In this document: positions 16,719-26,263 of the stretch, piece after piece
How the letters are laid out: each line of letters starts with the position of its first letter
Position numbering within the stretch: the first letter of the stretch is position 1
NCBI GenBank assembly: GCA_045221575.1
Contig: JBGUWU010000024.1
Coordinates: 1 to 64,000, forward strand
Length of the DNA: 64,000 nt
Source of the DNA: Scybalousia_A sp045221575
Lineage (GTDB): Bacteria > Bacteroidota > Bacteroidia > Bacteroidales > P3
Direction: 5' to 3'
Notes under the pieces: model-generated
Seen by the model: only the letters and a program-made list of their open reading frames with translations
What the model was told of the DNA's origin: nothing
Databases searched by the model: none
Made by a program: the position numbers and the translations under genes

Positions 16719-16915
16719 AGTATTACTTTTTTTACAATTAATTATTGTTTGCAAAAGTAATATAATTTTTAGTATTATAAAACTCAAAGCAAACAAAAAA
16801 TAAATATGAGGGGAAAGAATAAATAATAAAATTAACTTTTCTTGCTATAGTTTGTTATCTTTTTTGTACTTTTGCAATTTGTTATTATATAATTAAACGC
16901 TAAATAAACTAAAAT

Positions 16916-17923
16916 ATGAGAAGAATAACATTATTGCTTGTAGCTGTTTGTGCAACAATATCTTTATATGCACAAAATTATGTAACTGATGCTTTTTTTG
17001 AAACAAGAGGAGGTTTCCATAATCAAATAGATGATAATAGTAAATATTCAAATCACTTCACAGGAGAGTTTTTTAATTTTCAAATGTTTGGCAATATAAC
17101 CGATAATATTTCTTATCGTGTGCGTCAAAGATTAAATACAAATCCTTTTGCTAATGATAATATTCTTAATGCAACAGATTATTTGTATTTTGATTGGAAA
17201 ATAAATGATAAATGGTCTCTTGTAGTTGGTAAGCAAGTTATATATATTGGAGGTTTTGAATATGATTATGCTCCAATAGATGTTTATTATTGGTCAGACT
17301 ATTGTAATCAATTACCACAAGGTTATGCCATGGGAGCAAGCCTTGGTTATACTTTTAAACCAGATAACATTATTTATTTTCAAGTAATAAATTCTCCTTT
17401 TTCTCGTGGAAATAATGATGATTTACTTTCTTATAATTTAATTTGGTATGGCGATTTGTTTTCTTGGTGGAAGACTATTTGGTCAGCAAATTATGCTGAA
17501 GCAGTAAATGATAAAGGTTTGTTTTATATTGCTTTGGGAAATAAATTTGAAATGGGTGATTTTTATCTTGAAGCAGATTATACTGAACAAATAAATACTA
17601 CAAAGAAAGATAATATTTACTCTTTCTCAGTTATGGGGAAGTTAAATTATAATTACAGAGATAAGTTAGATATATTTGTAAAAGGAGGATATGATGATAA
17701 TAGTATAAACTATGTTAATACAATAGCAAATCCATTTGTTTATAGAGATCCTTACAAATATATAGGCGGTGGAGTAGAGTACTATCCTTTAGATAATAAA
17801 GATCTTAGATTACATTGTGTCTACTACTATAATAATGAAGATAAAATACATAATGTTGATTTAGGAGCTACTTTTAAACTAAATATAAAATCTAAAGACA
17901 AATCAATAAGTAAAATATTCTAA
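16916..17923 (+). CDS. Porin-like outer-membrane beta-barrel protein
   Basis: Signal peptide (1-19, ending SLYAQ) then a barrel-like sequence resembling the OprO/OprP phosphate-selective porin group: SYRVRQRLNTNPF, YLYFDWKINDKWSLVVGKQVIY, YWSDYCNQLPQGYAMGASLGYTF and alternating aromatic strands to the end. Solute specificity cannot be read from the sequence. A -7 TACTTTTG is at 16867-16874. The inner-membrane protein gene starts 22 bases after the stop, so the pair may move a substrate across both membranes (inference). Confidence 0.72.
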   Translation: MRRITLLLVAVCATISLYAQNYVTDAFFETRGGFHNQIDDNSKYSNHFTGEFFNFQMFGNITDNISYRVRQRLNTNPFANDNILNATDYLYFDWKINDKWSLVVGKQVIYIGGFEYDYAPIDVYYWSDYCNQLPQGYAMGASLGYTFKPDNIIYFQVINSPFSRGNNDDLLSYNLIWYGDLFSWWKTIWSANYAEAVNDKGLFYIALGNKFEMGDFYLEADYTEQINTTKKDNIYSFSVMGKLNYNYRDKLDIFVKGGYDDNSINYVNTIANPFVYRDPYKYIGGGVEYYPLDNKDLRLHCVYYYNNEDKIHNVDLGATFKLNIKSKDKSISKIF

Positions 17924-17945
17924 ACAATACATATAATTAAACAAT

Positions 17946-19091
17946 ATGAAAAAGTTTTTTAATCGTAAAATAAAAGAAGCGGTAATTTTTCTTTTAGTTA
18001 TCATTGTTGTGTTTGGCTTATTAGCTTCTCGCATGGGATTGGCGAATATGATGAATACAATAATGAGAACTGCTCACGATCTTTTATTGAATACTGTTTT
18101 TTACTTGATGGGTATAACAGTTTTAACAGGAGCATTAAGTAAGTTATTAGCAGAGTTTGGCGTTGTTACTTTATTAGAAAAGTTATTAAGACCATTAATG
18201 AAGCCTTTGTATAATCTTCCTGGTGTTGCTGCATTGGGTGGAGTTATGACTTTTCTTTCAGATAATCCAGCTATCATAGCATTATCCAAAGACAAAAACT
18301 TCTCTTCTTATTTTAAAAAATATCAACTTGTTTCTCTGACTAACTTTGGTACTGCTTTCGGAATGGGTTTTGTGGTTATAATCTCAATGATAGGATATGG
18401 CCAAAACTATCTTCTTGGTGCTATTGTTGGACTTCTTGGTGCTGTTGTTGGAAGTATTGTTTCTACTCGTTTAATGCAAAGGTTTATACTTAAATCTTAT
18501 CCAGATATGAAAGAACCTGTTGTTCCTCATGTGATACAAGATGATGTAGAAATACCAGAAGCGGCAAAGCAAAAAGATAGCCTATTTCTTAGAGTATTAA
18601 ATTCTTTGCTTGATGGAGGAAAAACAGGAGTAGAATTAGGACTAGCAATTATTCCAGGAGTTCTTATTATTACAACATTAGTTCTTTTGATAACAAATTC
18701 TGCACCTGCAACAGGTTATGATGGAGGAATAAGTCAAGGGGTTCCTATCTTACCTTGGCTTGCAGATAAAATACATTGGGTTTTTGAATGGTTATTTGGT
18801 TTTAATCACATGGAATTTATTGCTTTTCCAATGACGGCCTTAGGAAGTGTTGGTGCTGCTCTTGGATTGGTTTCTTCCTTCGCAAATAGTGGTATATTAG
18901 ATGGAAATGCAGTTGCGGTTTGTACTGCAATAGGAATGTGTTGGAGTGGTTATCTTTCTACACATGCAGCTATGTTAGATTCATTAGGTTATAGAAAATT
19001 AATCTCAAAAGCAATTTTAGCACACACTTTCGGTGGTTTGGCTGCTGGTATCTTTGCTCATTTCTTATTCTTATTGGTTTCTCTGATATAA
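17946..19091 (+). CDS. Nucleoside-recognition (Gate-domain) membrane protein, CD0519/CD1768-like
   Basis: Polytopic inner-membrane protein of about 381 residues with 8-10 hydrophobic segments. Its two halves resemble Gate/nucleoside-recognition domains related to SpmA/SpmB: LGGVMTFLSDNPAIIAL, NFGTAFGMGFVVII, LGLAIIPGVLIITT, HMEFIAFPMTALGSVGAALG and CWSGYLSTHAAMLDSLGYR. The role is unknown; family members are thought to be transporters. It follows the porin-like gene closely and precedes dxs by 24 bases. Confidence 0.8.
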   Translation: MKKFFNRKIKEAVIFLLVIIVVFGLLASRMGLANMMNTIMRTAHDLLLNTVFYLMGITVLTGALSKLLAEFGVVTLLEKLLRPLMKPLYNLPGVAALGGVMTFLSDNPAIIALSKDKNFSSYFKKYQLVSLTNFGTAFGMGFVVIISMIGYGQNYLLGAIVGLLGAVVGSIVSTRLMQRFILKSYPDMKEPVVPHVIQDDVEIPEAAKQKDSLFLRVLNSLLDGGKTGVELGLAIIPGVLIITTLVLLITNSAPATGYDGGISQGVPILPWLADKIHWVFEWLFGFNHMEFIAFPMTALGSVGAALGLVSSFANSGILDGNAVAVCTAIGMCWSGYLSTHAAMLDSLGYRKLISKAILAHTFGGLAAGIFAHFLFLLVSLI

Positions 19092-19115
19092 TCTTCAAAA
19101 TCTTCAAACAAAAAA

Positions 19116-21014
19116 ATGAAAGAATTTTCATTAGGCGATATATTACAAAAGATAAACTATCCTGAAGATATTAAATCGTTGTCAAAGTCCGAATTAATGG
19201 AACTTTGTAATGATGTTAGGAAATATATCATAGATGTTTTGAGCGAAAATCCCGGACATCTTGCCTCTTCTTTGGGAACAGTAGAACTTGCAGTTGCGTT
19301 GCACTATCTTTTTGATATCCCTAATGATACTTTGGTTTGGGACGTTGGTCATCAGGCTTATGCTCATAAGGTTTTAACGGGTAGAAAAGAAGACTTTAAA
19401 AACATAAGAAAACTTAATGGTCCAAGCGGTTTCCCTCGTAGAAGTGAATCTTCTTTTGATTGTTTTGGGACAGGACATGCTTCTACTTCTGTTTCTGCTT
19501 CTTTGGGTATGGCAGTTGCAGATAAAATCAAAGGAGATAATTCCAAATACCATATTGCTGTTATTGGTGATGGTTCAATGACTGGTGGAGAAGCATTTGA
19601 AGCTCTTAATCATGCAGGAAGCACGTCTGCAAACCTTCTTGTTATACTTAACGACAATGGAATAGCAATAGATGAAGGTGTAGGTGCGTTAAGTCAATAC
19701 CTTACTAAAATTACAACATCACATACTTACAATAGAATTAAAAACAAAATATGGAATGCTCTTGGAGGTAATAAAGATGAATACAACACTCACAGAACAT
19801 TCTTCAAACGTATCTTGTTTTCCATCAAGTCTTGGTTCTCAGGGAAGAGTAATTTCTTCGAGGCTTTGAACTTTAGATATTTTGGACCGATAGACGGTAA
19901 TGATTTAAATCAGCTTTTGAAAACACTAAGTAGTTTAAAAAGAATACAAGGACCAAAACTACTTCATATAATAACAAAGAAAGGAAAAGGTTTAGTAGCG
20001 GCAGAAAATAATCCAACAACTTATCATGCTCCGGGATTGTTTAACTCTAAAACAGGAGCTTTAGCAACTAAATCAGAAAAAGATGGCAATATAAAGAAGT
20101 TTCAAGAAGTTTTTGGTGAAACCTTAGTTGCTTTAGCACAGAAATATCAAAACATTGCTTGTATTACTCCTGCTATGCTTACAGGTTCAGGTCTTAACGA
20201 AATGAAAGAACGTTTTCCTCATAGAACATTTGATGTTGGTATAGCAGAAGAACATGCTGTTACTTTCTCAGCAGGACTATCTACCAGAGGAATAGTTCCT
20301 TATTGTTGTATCTATTCTTCATTTTTACAAAGAGGTATTGACCAAATTATACATGATGTGGCACTGCAAAATCTTCATGTTGTTTTTTGTATAGATAGAG
20401 CAGGACTTGTTGGAGAAGATGGAGCAACTCATCATGGAGCTTTTGACTTATCATATTTAAATATGGTACCTAATATGATTGTTTCTGCTCCTAAAGATGA
20501 ATATGAGTTACAAGATATGATGTATATGGCTTATTCTACAGATAAACCTTTTGCTATTCGTTATCCACGTGGTAAATGTTTTCACAAATACACCGAATAT
20601 ACACCTAAGAACTTGGAGATAGGAAAGGGCGAGAAAGTCTGTGAAGGAGAAAACACTGCTATTCTAAGCATTGGCTCTATATTCAACAACGCAAAACAAG
20701 CTGTTGAGCAACTAAAACAAGAAGGCTTTAATGTAGGTCTGTATAATATTAGATTTTTGAAACCTTTGGATACAGAACTATTGAAAGAGGTTTGTGAAAA
20801 ATACAACAACATCATAACAATAGAAGACGGAGTAATAAGAGGAGGCTTCGGTTGGAGTGTAGAGGATTATGTAAGACAACATAAACTAAATAATAATGTA
20901 GTTTGTTTAGGTTTGCCAGACAGGTTTGTTGAACATGGCTCTGTATCTGAACTACAAAAGTTATGTGGTATTGATGTTGAAGGCATAAAAGAAAAAATAA
21001 AACAAACAAAATAA
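19116..21014 (+). CDS. dxs: 1-deoxy-D-xylulose-5-phosphate synthase
   Basis: Thiamine-diphosphate enzyme that joins pyruvate and glyceraldehyde 3-phosphate, the first step of the MEP isoprenoid pathway. Motifs: NPGHLASSLGTVELAVALH, VWDVGHQAYAHKVLTGR, the ThDP/Mg site GDGSMTGGEAFEALNHAG ... NDN, the pyrimidine domain HRTFDVGIAEEHAVTFSAG, and DRAGLVGEDGATHHGAFD. Length 632 is normal. It is followed 13 bases later by atpB, an unusual partner. Confidence 0.97.
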   Translation: MKEFSLGDILQKINYPEDIKSLSKSELMELCNDVRKYIIDVLSENPGHLASSLGTVELAVALHYLFDIPNDTLVWDVGHQAYAHKVLTGRKEDFKNIRKLNGPSGFPRRSESSFDCFGTGHASTSVSASLGMAVADKIKGDNSKYHIAVIGDGSMTGGEAFEALNHAGSTSANLLVILNDNGIAIDEGVGALSQYLTKITTSHTYNRIKNKIWNALGGNKDEYNTHRTFFKRILFSIKSWFSGKSNFFEALNFRYFGPIDGNDLNQLLKTLSSLKRIQGPKLLHIITKKGKGLVAAENNPTTYHAPGLFNSKTGALATKSEKDGNIKKFQEVFGETLVALAQKYQNIACITPAMLTGSGLNEMKERFPHRTFDVGIAEEHAVTFSAGLSTRGIVPYCCIYSSFLQRGIDQIIHDVALQNLHVVFCIDRAGLVGEDGATHHGAFDLSYLNMVPNMIVSAPKDEYELQDMMYMAYSTDKPFAIRYPRGKCFHKYTEYTPKNLEIGKGEKVCEGENTAILSIGSIFNNAKQAVEQLKQEGFNVGLYNIRFLKPLDTELLKEVCEKYNNIITIEDGVIRGGFGWSVEDYVRQHKLNNNVVCLGLPDRFVEHGSVSELQKLCGIDVEGIKEKIKQTK

Positions 21015-21027
21015 AGGGACTTGCTAT

Positions 21028-22077
21028 ATGAAGAAGATATTTTTGATATTATTGCTTGCTGTGTTAGGATTTAATATTAATAATGTTTATTCTAACGAGG
21101 AGAAAGAGGGTTTTAATGTTGGAAATACAATAATGCAACACCTTGGCGATGAACATTCTTGGGAGATATTTTCTTACAAGGGACATGAAGTTGCTATACC
21201 TTTGCCCGTTATCTTGATAAACGATGGCAAAATTTCTGTTTTTATGTCTAACCGTCTTCATAAAGGGCAAACATACAAAGGTTTTCGCTATGCTACAAGT
21301 GCAGATGATGAAAAACTAAAAGGAAAGATAATAAGTGTAAATAGCAAAAACGAATACGTAAGCACACCATTAGACTTTTCAATAACAAAGAATGTTTTCG
21401 GAATAATGATAGTCTGTGGCTTTATTGTTTTTGTAGTTCTGCATAGCGTAAAGCGTGCAAAGAAAAGAGAAGGACAAGAACCAAAAGGAATGCAGACCGT
21501 TTTAGAATTCTTTATAGGTTTTATTTCAGAAGATATAGCTAAGCCAAACATTGGAGAAGAGCATTATGGTAAATATATGAACTATCTTCTTTCCGCGTTT
21601 TTGTTTATCTTCTTATGTAATATCTTTGGTCTTATGCCATTTTTCCCTGGTGGAGCAAACATAACAGGAAACATAGCAGTAACTATTGTCTTAGCCTTAT
21701 TTACTTTTGTTATGACTATGTTCTCTACAACAAAACATTATTGGAAACATATAGTTAATCCATCAGTTCCCGCTTGGTTAAAACTGCCTGTGCCACTTAT
21801 GCCAGCCTTAGAGTTTATTGAAATATTTACAAAGCCGTTTTCTCTTTGTGTGCGACTGTTTGCGAACATAACAGCAGGACATGTTATCATGTTAGCTTTT
21901 GTTTGCATAATCTTTATCTTTGGTGCCAATTCTCCAACCTCGGGTTACGGTTTTAGCCTTGTGTCTATTTTGTTTGGAGTCTTTATGTTTTTGGTAGAAT
22001 GCTTGGTTGCGTTTATTCAGGCCTATGTTTTCACATTCCTTTCTGCTATATATATAGGAATGGCAAGAGAAAAATAA
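21028..22077 (+). CDS. atpB: F0F1 ATP synthase subunit a
   Basis: Stator subunit forming the two ion half-channels next to the c-ring. It has an N-terminal signal-like segment and a periplasmic region (IMQHLGDEHSWEIF), then 5-6 membrane helices. The essential arginine lies in SLCVRLFANITAGHV, and the last helix shows FIQAYVFTFLSAIYIGMA. At 349 residues it has the long N-terminus typical of the phylum. None of the other ATP synthase genes is in the window. It sits between dxs and a TPR gene. Confidence 0.95.
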   Translation: MKKIFLILLLAVLGFNINNVYSNEEKEGFNVGNTIMQHLGDEHSWEIFSYKGHEVAIPLPVILINDGKISVFMSNRLHKGQTYKGFRYATSADDEKLKGKIISVNSKNEYVSTPLDFSITKNVFGIMIVCGFIVFVVLHSVKRAKKREGQEPKGMQTVLEFFIGFISEDIAKPNIGEEHYGKYMNYLLSAFLFIFLCNIFGLMPFFPGGANITGNIAVTIVLALFTFVMTMFSTTKHYWKHIVNPSVPAWLKLPVPLMPALEFIEIFTKPFSLCVRLFANITAGHVIMLAFVCIIFIFGANSPTSGYGFSLVSILFGVFMFLVECLVAFIQAYVFTFLSAIYIGMAREK

Positions 22078-22098
22078 ATATCAAATTCTGTTTTTACA

Positions 22099-23136
22099 AT
22101 GAAAAGATTAGCTATTGTTGTTTTTGCTCTTAGTTTTTGTTTTGCATATTCGCAAGATACATTATATAATAAAGCATTAAAAGCCATAGATGAAGAAAGA
22201 TGGTTTGATGCAGAACATCTTTTGACTAAGGCTTTAAAGAATGGTGAAAACGAATTGAAGTGCTCTTATGAATTAGCATGGACTTACTACTGCAATAAGG
22301 AGTATAAAAAAGCGATAAACGTGCTAACACCTTTTCTAAACAAAAAAGATGTTGTAACAAGTGATGTTTATCAACTTTTAGGCAACGCTTATGACGAAGA
22401 CAACAACTCATATAAGGCTGTAGATGTATATACTATGGGTCTAGAACAGTTTCCTAATGCAGGTAATCTGCATCTTGAACTTGGAAACATAAAATACAAG
22501 GAAGGAAACTTTAGAGAAGCACTTTATTGGTATGAAAAGGGGATAGAAAAAGAACCAATGTTTTCTTCAAACTATTACAGAGCCGCTAAAGTATTCCTTA
22601 TGAGCACAGAAGTCGTTTGGGGTTTGTTGTATGGTGAAATATTTATGATATTAGAACCAGAAAGTGAGCGCAGTAAAGAATTTTCCAAAGAGTTGTTTTC
22701 TGCTTATAAAGATGGAATATCTTTGGGAGCAAACGCAAGTGTGGATTTCAACAACAATATCATCGTTTATTCTGATTCTTTTGAACGAAAAAATGTTTTT
22801 CCATCTGTTTTTAATTCTTTGATGTTGAAATGCGTGCGTGGCAAACGTTATATTGACATAGCAACTCTTGGTCAAATACGCAAACTCTTTATTTCTAATC
22901 TATATAAAGAAGCAAAAGATTTTGATAATCCTCTGTTTAATTATGAAAAAACCCTTATGGATAACGGATTGTTTGATGCGTATAACTATTATCTTTTTGC
23001 TTACGGAGATACAAAGGAAAGTTCTGCTTGGATAAACTCACATAAGGCACAATGGGATAGATTGGTTAAATACCTAAAAAGTAATCCTATTTCATTAACT
23101 AACAATTTCTACTTCTCTCGTTACACTATGGAATAG
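22099..23136 (+). CDS. Exported tetratricopeptide-repeat protein
   Basis: Signal peptide (ending CFAYSQ) followed by about four TPR units (residues 20-165; for example WFDAEHLLTKALKNG, GNLHLELGNIKYKEGNFREALYWYEKGIEKEP). The C-terminal half (170-345) is more divergent, rich in aromatic residues, with no recognised domain. Probably a periplasmic scaffold; partner unknown. It lies 21 bases after atpB. Confidence 0.8.
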   Translation: MKRLAIVVFALSFCFAYSQDTLYNKALKAIDEERWFDAEHLLTKALKNGENELKCSYELAWTYYCNKEYKKAINVLTPFLNKKDVVTSDVYQLLGNAYDEDNNSYKAVDVYTMGLEQFPNAGNLHLELGNIKYKEGNFREALYWYEKGIEKEPMFSSNYYRAAKVFLMSTEVVWGLLYGEIFMILEPESERSKEFSKELFSAYKDGISLGANASVDFNNNIIVYSDSFERKNVFPSVFNSLMLKCVRGKRYIDIATLGQIRKLFISNLYKEAKDFDNPLFNYEKTLMDNGLFDAYNYYLFAYGDTKESSAWINSHKAQWDRLVKYLKSNPISLTNNFYFSRYTME

Positions 23137-23232
23137 AATTTGCGCAATAAAAGAAAATAAATTTCGTTTTTATAATATATTATTAACATTAAACCGATGG
23201 GCTGAAATGTGATAACATCAGCAAATTTAATT

Positions 23233-23682
23233 ATGAAGAAATTATTTAAAAGATTATTCTTTATTTTGTTCGCAACAGCAACAGTATTCAGTTTTTCTGC
23301 ATGCGATGACGATGATGATGACGATGCGACAAACCCTAGCCAAGCTCAAATAGAAGAATATATATATGGAGTTTGGAACCTGGATTTAGGCGATACTTAT
23401 TATCGTTTCTGGCTTGCAGAAGATAATGGAGATGATTTCAATGGCAATTTCCACTATTACGATAAAACCGATAGTGATAGAGTTCTTTTGGTTACAGATT
23501 TTCATTGGGAATTAGATGGCAACACAATTATAATTACTCTTCCTGACTATATGCAACAAGGAGGCGATATAACTTATAAAATAGTTGAAATAAGTGCTTC
23601 AAAAATGAAGTTTAAAGGAGCTTTGCCTCATAACCAAAAAGAAGGAACTTATACTCTTAGAAAAGAAGGAAACTTAAGATAA
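23233..23682 (+). CDS. Small surface-type lipoprotein with poly-Asp export tag
   Basis: Start set at 23233 (MKKLFKRLFFILFATATVF); eight codons upstream are probably untranslated. The lipobox FSFSAC is followed immediately by seven aspartates. In Bacteroidota an acidic stretch just after the acylated Cys is the lipoprotein export signal that sends lipoproteins to the cell surface (known from Capnocytophaga and Bacteroides). The mature domain (about 125 residues) has a lipocalin-like pattern: IYGVWNLDLGDTYYRFW ... WELDGNTIIITLPD ... ISASKMKFKGALPH ... GTYTLRKEG. Function unknown. Confidence 0.78.
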   Translation: MKKLFKRLFFILFATATVFSFSACDDDDDDDATNPSQAQIEEYIYGVWNLDLGDTYYRFWLAEDNGDDFNGNFHYYDKTDSDRVLLVTDFHWELDGNTIIITLPDYMQQGGDITYKIVEISASKMKFKGALPHNQKEGTYTLRKEGNLR

Positions 23683-23706
23683 AAAAAAGACAAATACATA
23701 TTGTTG

Positions 23707-23748
23707 AAAGGCTTTAATGTTATTACAACTTTAAAGCCTTTTTTTTTA
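23707..23748 (+). terminator. Intrinsic terminator after the lipoprotein gene
   Basis: AAAGGCTTTAA (23707-23717) pairs exactly with TTAAAGCCTTT (23731-23741), followed by a T-run. Confidence 0.9.
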
Positions 23749-23771
23749 TGCTAAATCTTGTATAAAAAAAA

Positions 23772-23876
23772 GATCAAGTTTTAAAGAAAAAAGATCAACT
23801 TTTAGCGAAACAAAATCAACTTCTAAAGAAATAAAATCAACTCTTTTTTTACTAAAATCAACTCTTTTTGAGAGAA
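23772..23876 (+). repeat. Five tandem 21-bp A/T-rich repeats
   Basis: Units begin at 23772, 23793, 23814, 23835 and 23856, an exact 21-base period. Each starts GATCAA or AATCAA, continues with C/G-T-(C/T)-T-T and ends in A-rich sequence. Units 4 and 5 are the most alike (AATCAACTCTTTTT). The array lies between the lipoprotein terminator and the pnp terminator, outside any likely gene. Because 21 is a multiple of 3, the reverse frame reads as heptapeptide repeats (KRVDFx..), but there is no sign that it is expressed. Related single units occur at 4193, 8996 and 62081. Confidence 0.85.
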
Positions 23877-23910
23877 TTGAGGTCATATACATATTTTCTT
23901 GATAGATGAA

Positions 23911-23951
23911 AAACAAAAAAAGCCACAAATTCTAAAAAAGAACTTATGGCT
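23911..23951 (-). terminator. Intrinsic terminator of pnp
   Basis: Read on the minus strand, AGCCATAAGTTC (23951-23940) pairs with GAATTTGTGGCT (23932-23921), apart from one or two mismatches, and is followed by a T-run. It lies 31 bases after the pnp stop. Confidence 0.82.
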
Positions 23952-23981
23952 CCAAAAAAATAACAGTTATGTAATATAGAT

Positions 23982-26234
23982 TTAGTATCTATCAGAATCT
24001 CTTCTTAGGTTGTTGTGCATAGGAGAGAATTTTCCTTTTTCGTTGTTGTTTTGTCTTGGTTTGTTGTTATTGCTATTTTTTGAAGAGTTAGAGTGTCTTT
24101 GTCCTCTTGGCTCAACATAACCTTCTGGTTTTGGAATAAGAACCTTACGAGATAGTTTAAACTTACCTGTTTGTTTGTCTATGCCTATCAATTTTATTCT
24201 TACTTGATCACCTTCCTTTAAAACATCTTCAACGTTTTCAATTCTCTTCCAATCAATCTCAGTTACATGAAGCAAACCTTCTTTGCCTGGCATAAATTCA
24301 ACGAAAGCACCGAAAGATAAGATTGATTTTACAACACCATCATAAACTTCTCCAACTTCAGGAACAGCAATGATTGCCTTAATTTTTGCCATTGCCTTAT
24401 CCAAACCTTCTTTATCAACAGAAGATATTTGAACCAAACCGAAATCACCAACTTCTTCAATGATGATAGTTGTATTTGTTTCTTTCTGCATTTCTTGGAT
24501 AACCTTTCCTTGAGGTCCTATAACTGCACCAATAAATTCTTTAGGTATATGCATTGAAACAATACGAGGAACATGAGGTTTATAATCTTCTCTTGGAGCA
24601 GGTATTGTGTCAGTGATAATATTTAGTATGTGTTCTCTTCCTCTTTTTGCTTGTGCAAGAGCTTGTGCAAGTATATCATAAGAAAGACCTTCACATTTTA
24701 TATCCATTTGACAAGCAGTAATACCGTCTGCAGTACCACAAACTTTGAAGTCCATATCTCCCAAGTGGTCTTCATCGCCAAGAATGTCTGAAAGGACAGC
24801 CCATTTACCATCTTTTTCTATCAATCCCATAGCAATACCAGAAACAGGTTTAGCAATAGGAACACCAGCGTCCATTAAAGCTAAACAACCTGCACAAACT
24901 GTAGCCATAGAAGAAGAACCGTTGCTCTCTAATATGTCGCTAACAACACGAATAGTGTAAGGACAATCTTCTTCATTAGGAAGTATTTGTTTCAAAGCTC
25001 TCATTGCAAGATTACCATGACCTATTTCTCTTCTTGAAGTAGATTTGTTTCCTTTAACCTCTCCTGTTGCAAAGCCAGGGAAATTATAATGAAGAATAAA
25101 ACGATTGGAACCTTCTATCATAGCACCGTCTATTGTTTGCTCATCAAGTTTGGTTCCTAAAGTACAAGTAGAAAGAGATTGAGTTTCTCCTCTTGTGAAT
25201 ATAGCAGAACCATGAGCAGATGGAAGATAATCTACTTCTGCCCAAATAGGACGAATTTCTTCTAATTGTCTGCCATCTAAACGTACTCTTTCATTAAGAA
25301 CCATATTTCTCATGGCTTCTTTCTCAATGTTTTTGTAGTAACGGTTTAGCATAACAGCATGTTCTTGCTTGTATTCTTCTTCTAAAGTAGCAAAAAACTC
25401 TTCTTTGATTGCATCAAATCTTTCTCCTCTTTCGTGTTTAGATTTTATTCCTTCTTTTGCAAGGTCATAACATTTTTGATAGCAAGCATCGTACATCTTT
25501 TGCTTTACTTCTTCGTCATCTTCTTCGTGGCAGTACTCTCTCTTAACAGTTTTTCCAACCATTTCTGTTAATTCTTCAAGAGCTTGGCAGTGTATTTTTA
25601 TTGTTTCATGAGCAGTTTTTAGGGCTTCAAGCATAGTTTCTTCTGAAACTTCTTTCATCTCACCCTCAACCATCATTATATTATCTTTTGTAGCAGCGAC
25701 GATAAGGTCTAACTCTGCTTTTGCTTGTTCTTCGTAGTTAGGATTTATTTTAAACTCACCATCTATCAACGCAACTCTACATTCACTTACAGGACCATCA
25801 AAAGGAATATCACTGCAAGCTAAAGCACTTGCAGCAGCTAAAGCAGCTAAAGCGTCTGGTGGATTTTTTTCATCACCAGAAATAAGAGTTATTTGAACTT
25901 GTACTTCTGCATGATAGTTATCTGGAAATAGAGGTCTTAAAGCTCTATCTACTAAACGAGAGATAAGTATTTCATATTCTGAAGGACGAGATTCACGTTT
26001 AAAGAAACCTCCAGGAAACTTACCGGTAGCGGCAAATTTTTCTTGGTAATCAACACTTAAAGGCATGAAATCAACATCTGCTCCAGCTTCTTTTTTTGCA
26101 CAAACAGTAGCGAGAATCATAGTATCGCCCATCTTAACAACAGCAGAACCGTCTGCTTGTTTTGCCAACTTGCCTGTTTCTATTTCTATCTGTCTTCCGT
26201 CAAGCAAGTTAAAAATCTTTTTAATTCCGATCAT
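23982..26234 (-). CDS. pnp: Polyribonucleotide nucleotidyltransferase (PNPase)
   Basis: Phosphorolytic 3'-5' exoribonuclease of mRNA decay. Domain order: RNase PH-like domain 1 (about 10-145), helical linker, RNase PH-like domain 2 (about 310-530, with GSSSMATVCAG and the DILGDEDHLGDMDFKV block), KH domain (FIGAVIGPQGKVIQEMQ, about 560-615), S1 domain (VYDGVVKSILSFGAFVEFMPG, about 625-695) and an Asn/Lys-rich unstructured tail. It lies downstream of rpsO, as in many bacteria, but with its own leader and a terminator between them. Confidence 0.97.
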   Translation of the reverse strand: MIGIKKIFNLLDGRQIEIETGKLAKQADGSAVVKMGDTMILATVCAKKEAGADVDFMPLSVDYQEKFAATGKFPGGFFKRESRPSEYEILISRLVDRALRPLFPDNYHAEVQVQITLISGDEKNPPDALAALAAASALACSDIPFDGPVSECRVALIDGEFKINPNYEEQAKAELDLIVAATKDNIMMVEGEMKEVSEETMLEALKTAHETIKIHCQALEELTEMVGKTVKREYCHEEDDEEVKQKMYDACYQKCYDLAKEGIKSKHERGERFDAIKEEFFATLEEEYKQEHAVMLNRYYKNIEKEAMRNMVLNERVRLDGRQLEEIRPIWAEVDYLPSAHGSAIFTRGETQSLSTCTLGTKLDEQTIDGAMIEGSNRFILHYNFPGFATGEVKGNKSTSRREIGHGNLAMRALKQILPNEEDCPYTIRVVSDILESNGSSSMATVCAGCLALMDAGVPIAKPVSGIAMGLIEKDGKWAVLSDILGDEDHLGDMDFKVCGTADGITACQMDIKCEGLSYDILAQALAQAKRGREHILNIITDTIPAPREDYKPHVPRIVSMHIPKEFIGAVIGPQGKVIQEMQKETNTTIIIEEVGDFGLVQISSVDKEGLDKAMAKIKAIIAVPEVGEVYDGVVKSILSFGAFVEFMPGKEGLLHVTEIDWKRIENVEDVLKEGDQVRIKLIGIDKQTGKFKLSRKVLIPKPEGYVEPRGQRHSNSSKNSNNNKPRQNNNEKGKFSPMHNNLRRDSDRY

Positions 26235-26263
26235 CTTAAATATAAATTATTTTTTAAACATCT

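Noticed and set aside
23746..23928. Minus-strand frame with heptapeptide repeats (KRVDF-like)
   Set aside because: It follows from the 21-bp DNA repeat being a multiple of three; no promoter, and terminators flank it. Kept as a DNA repeat, with the coding idea mentioned only as an alternative.
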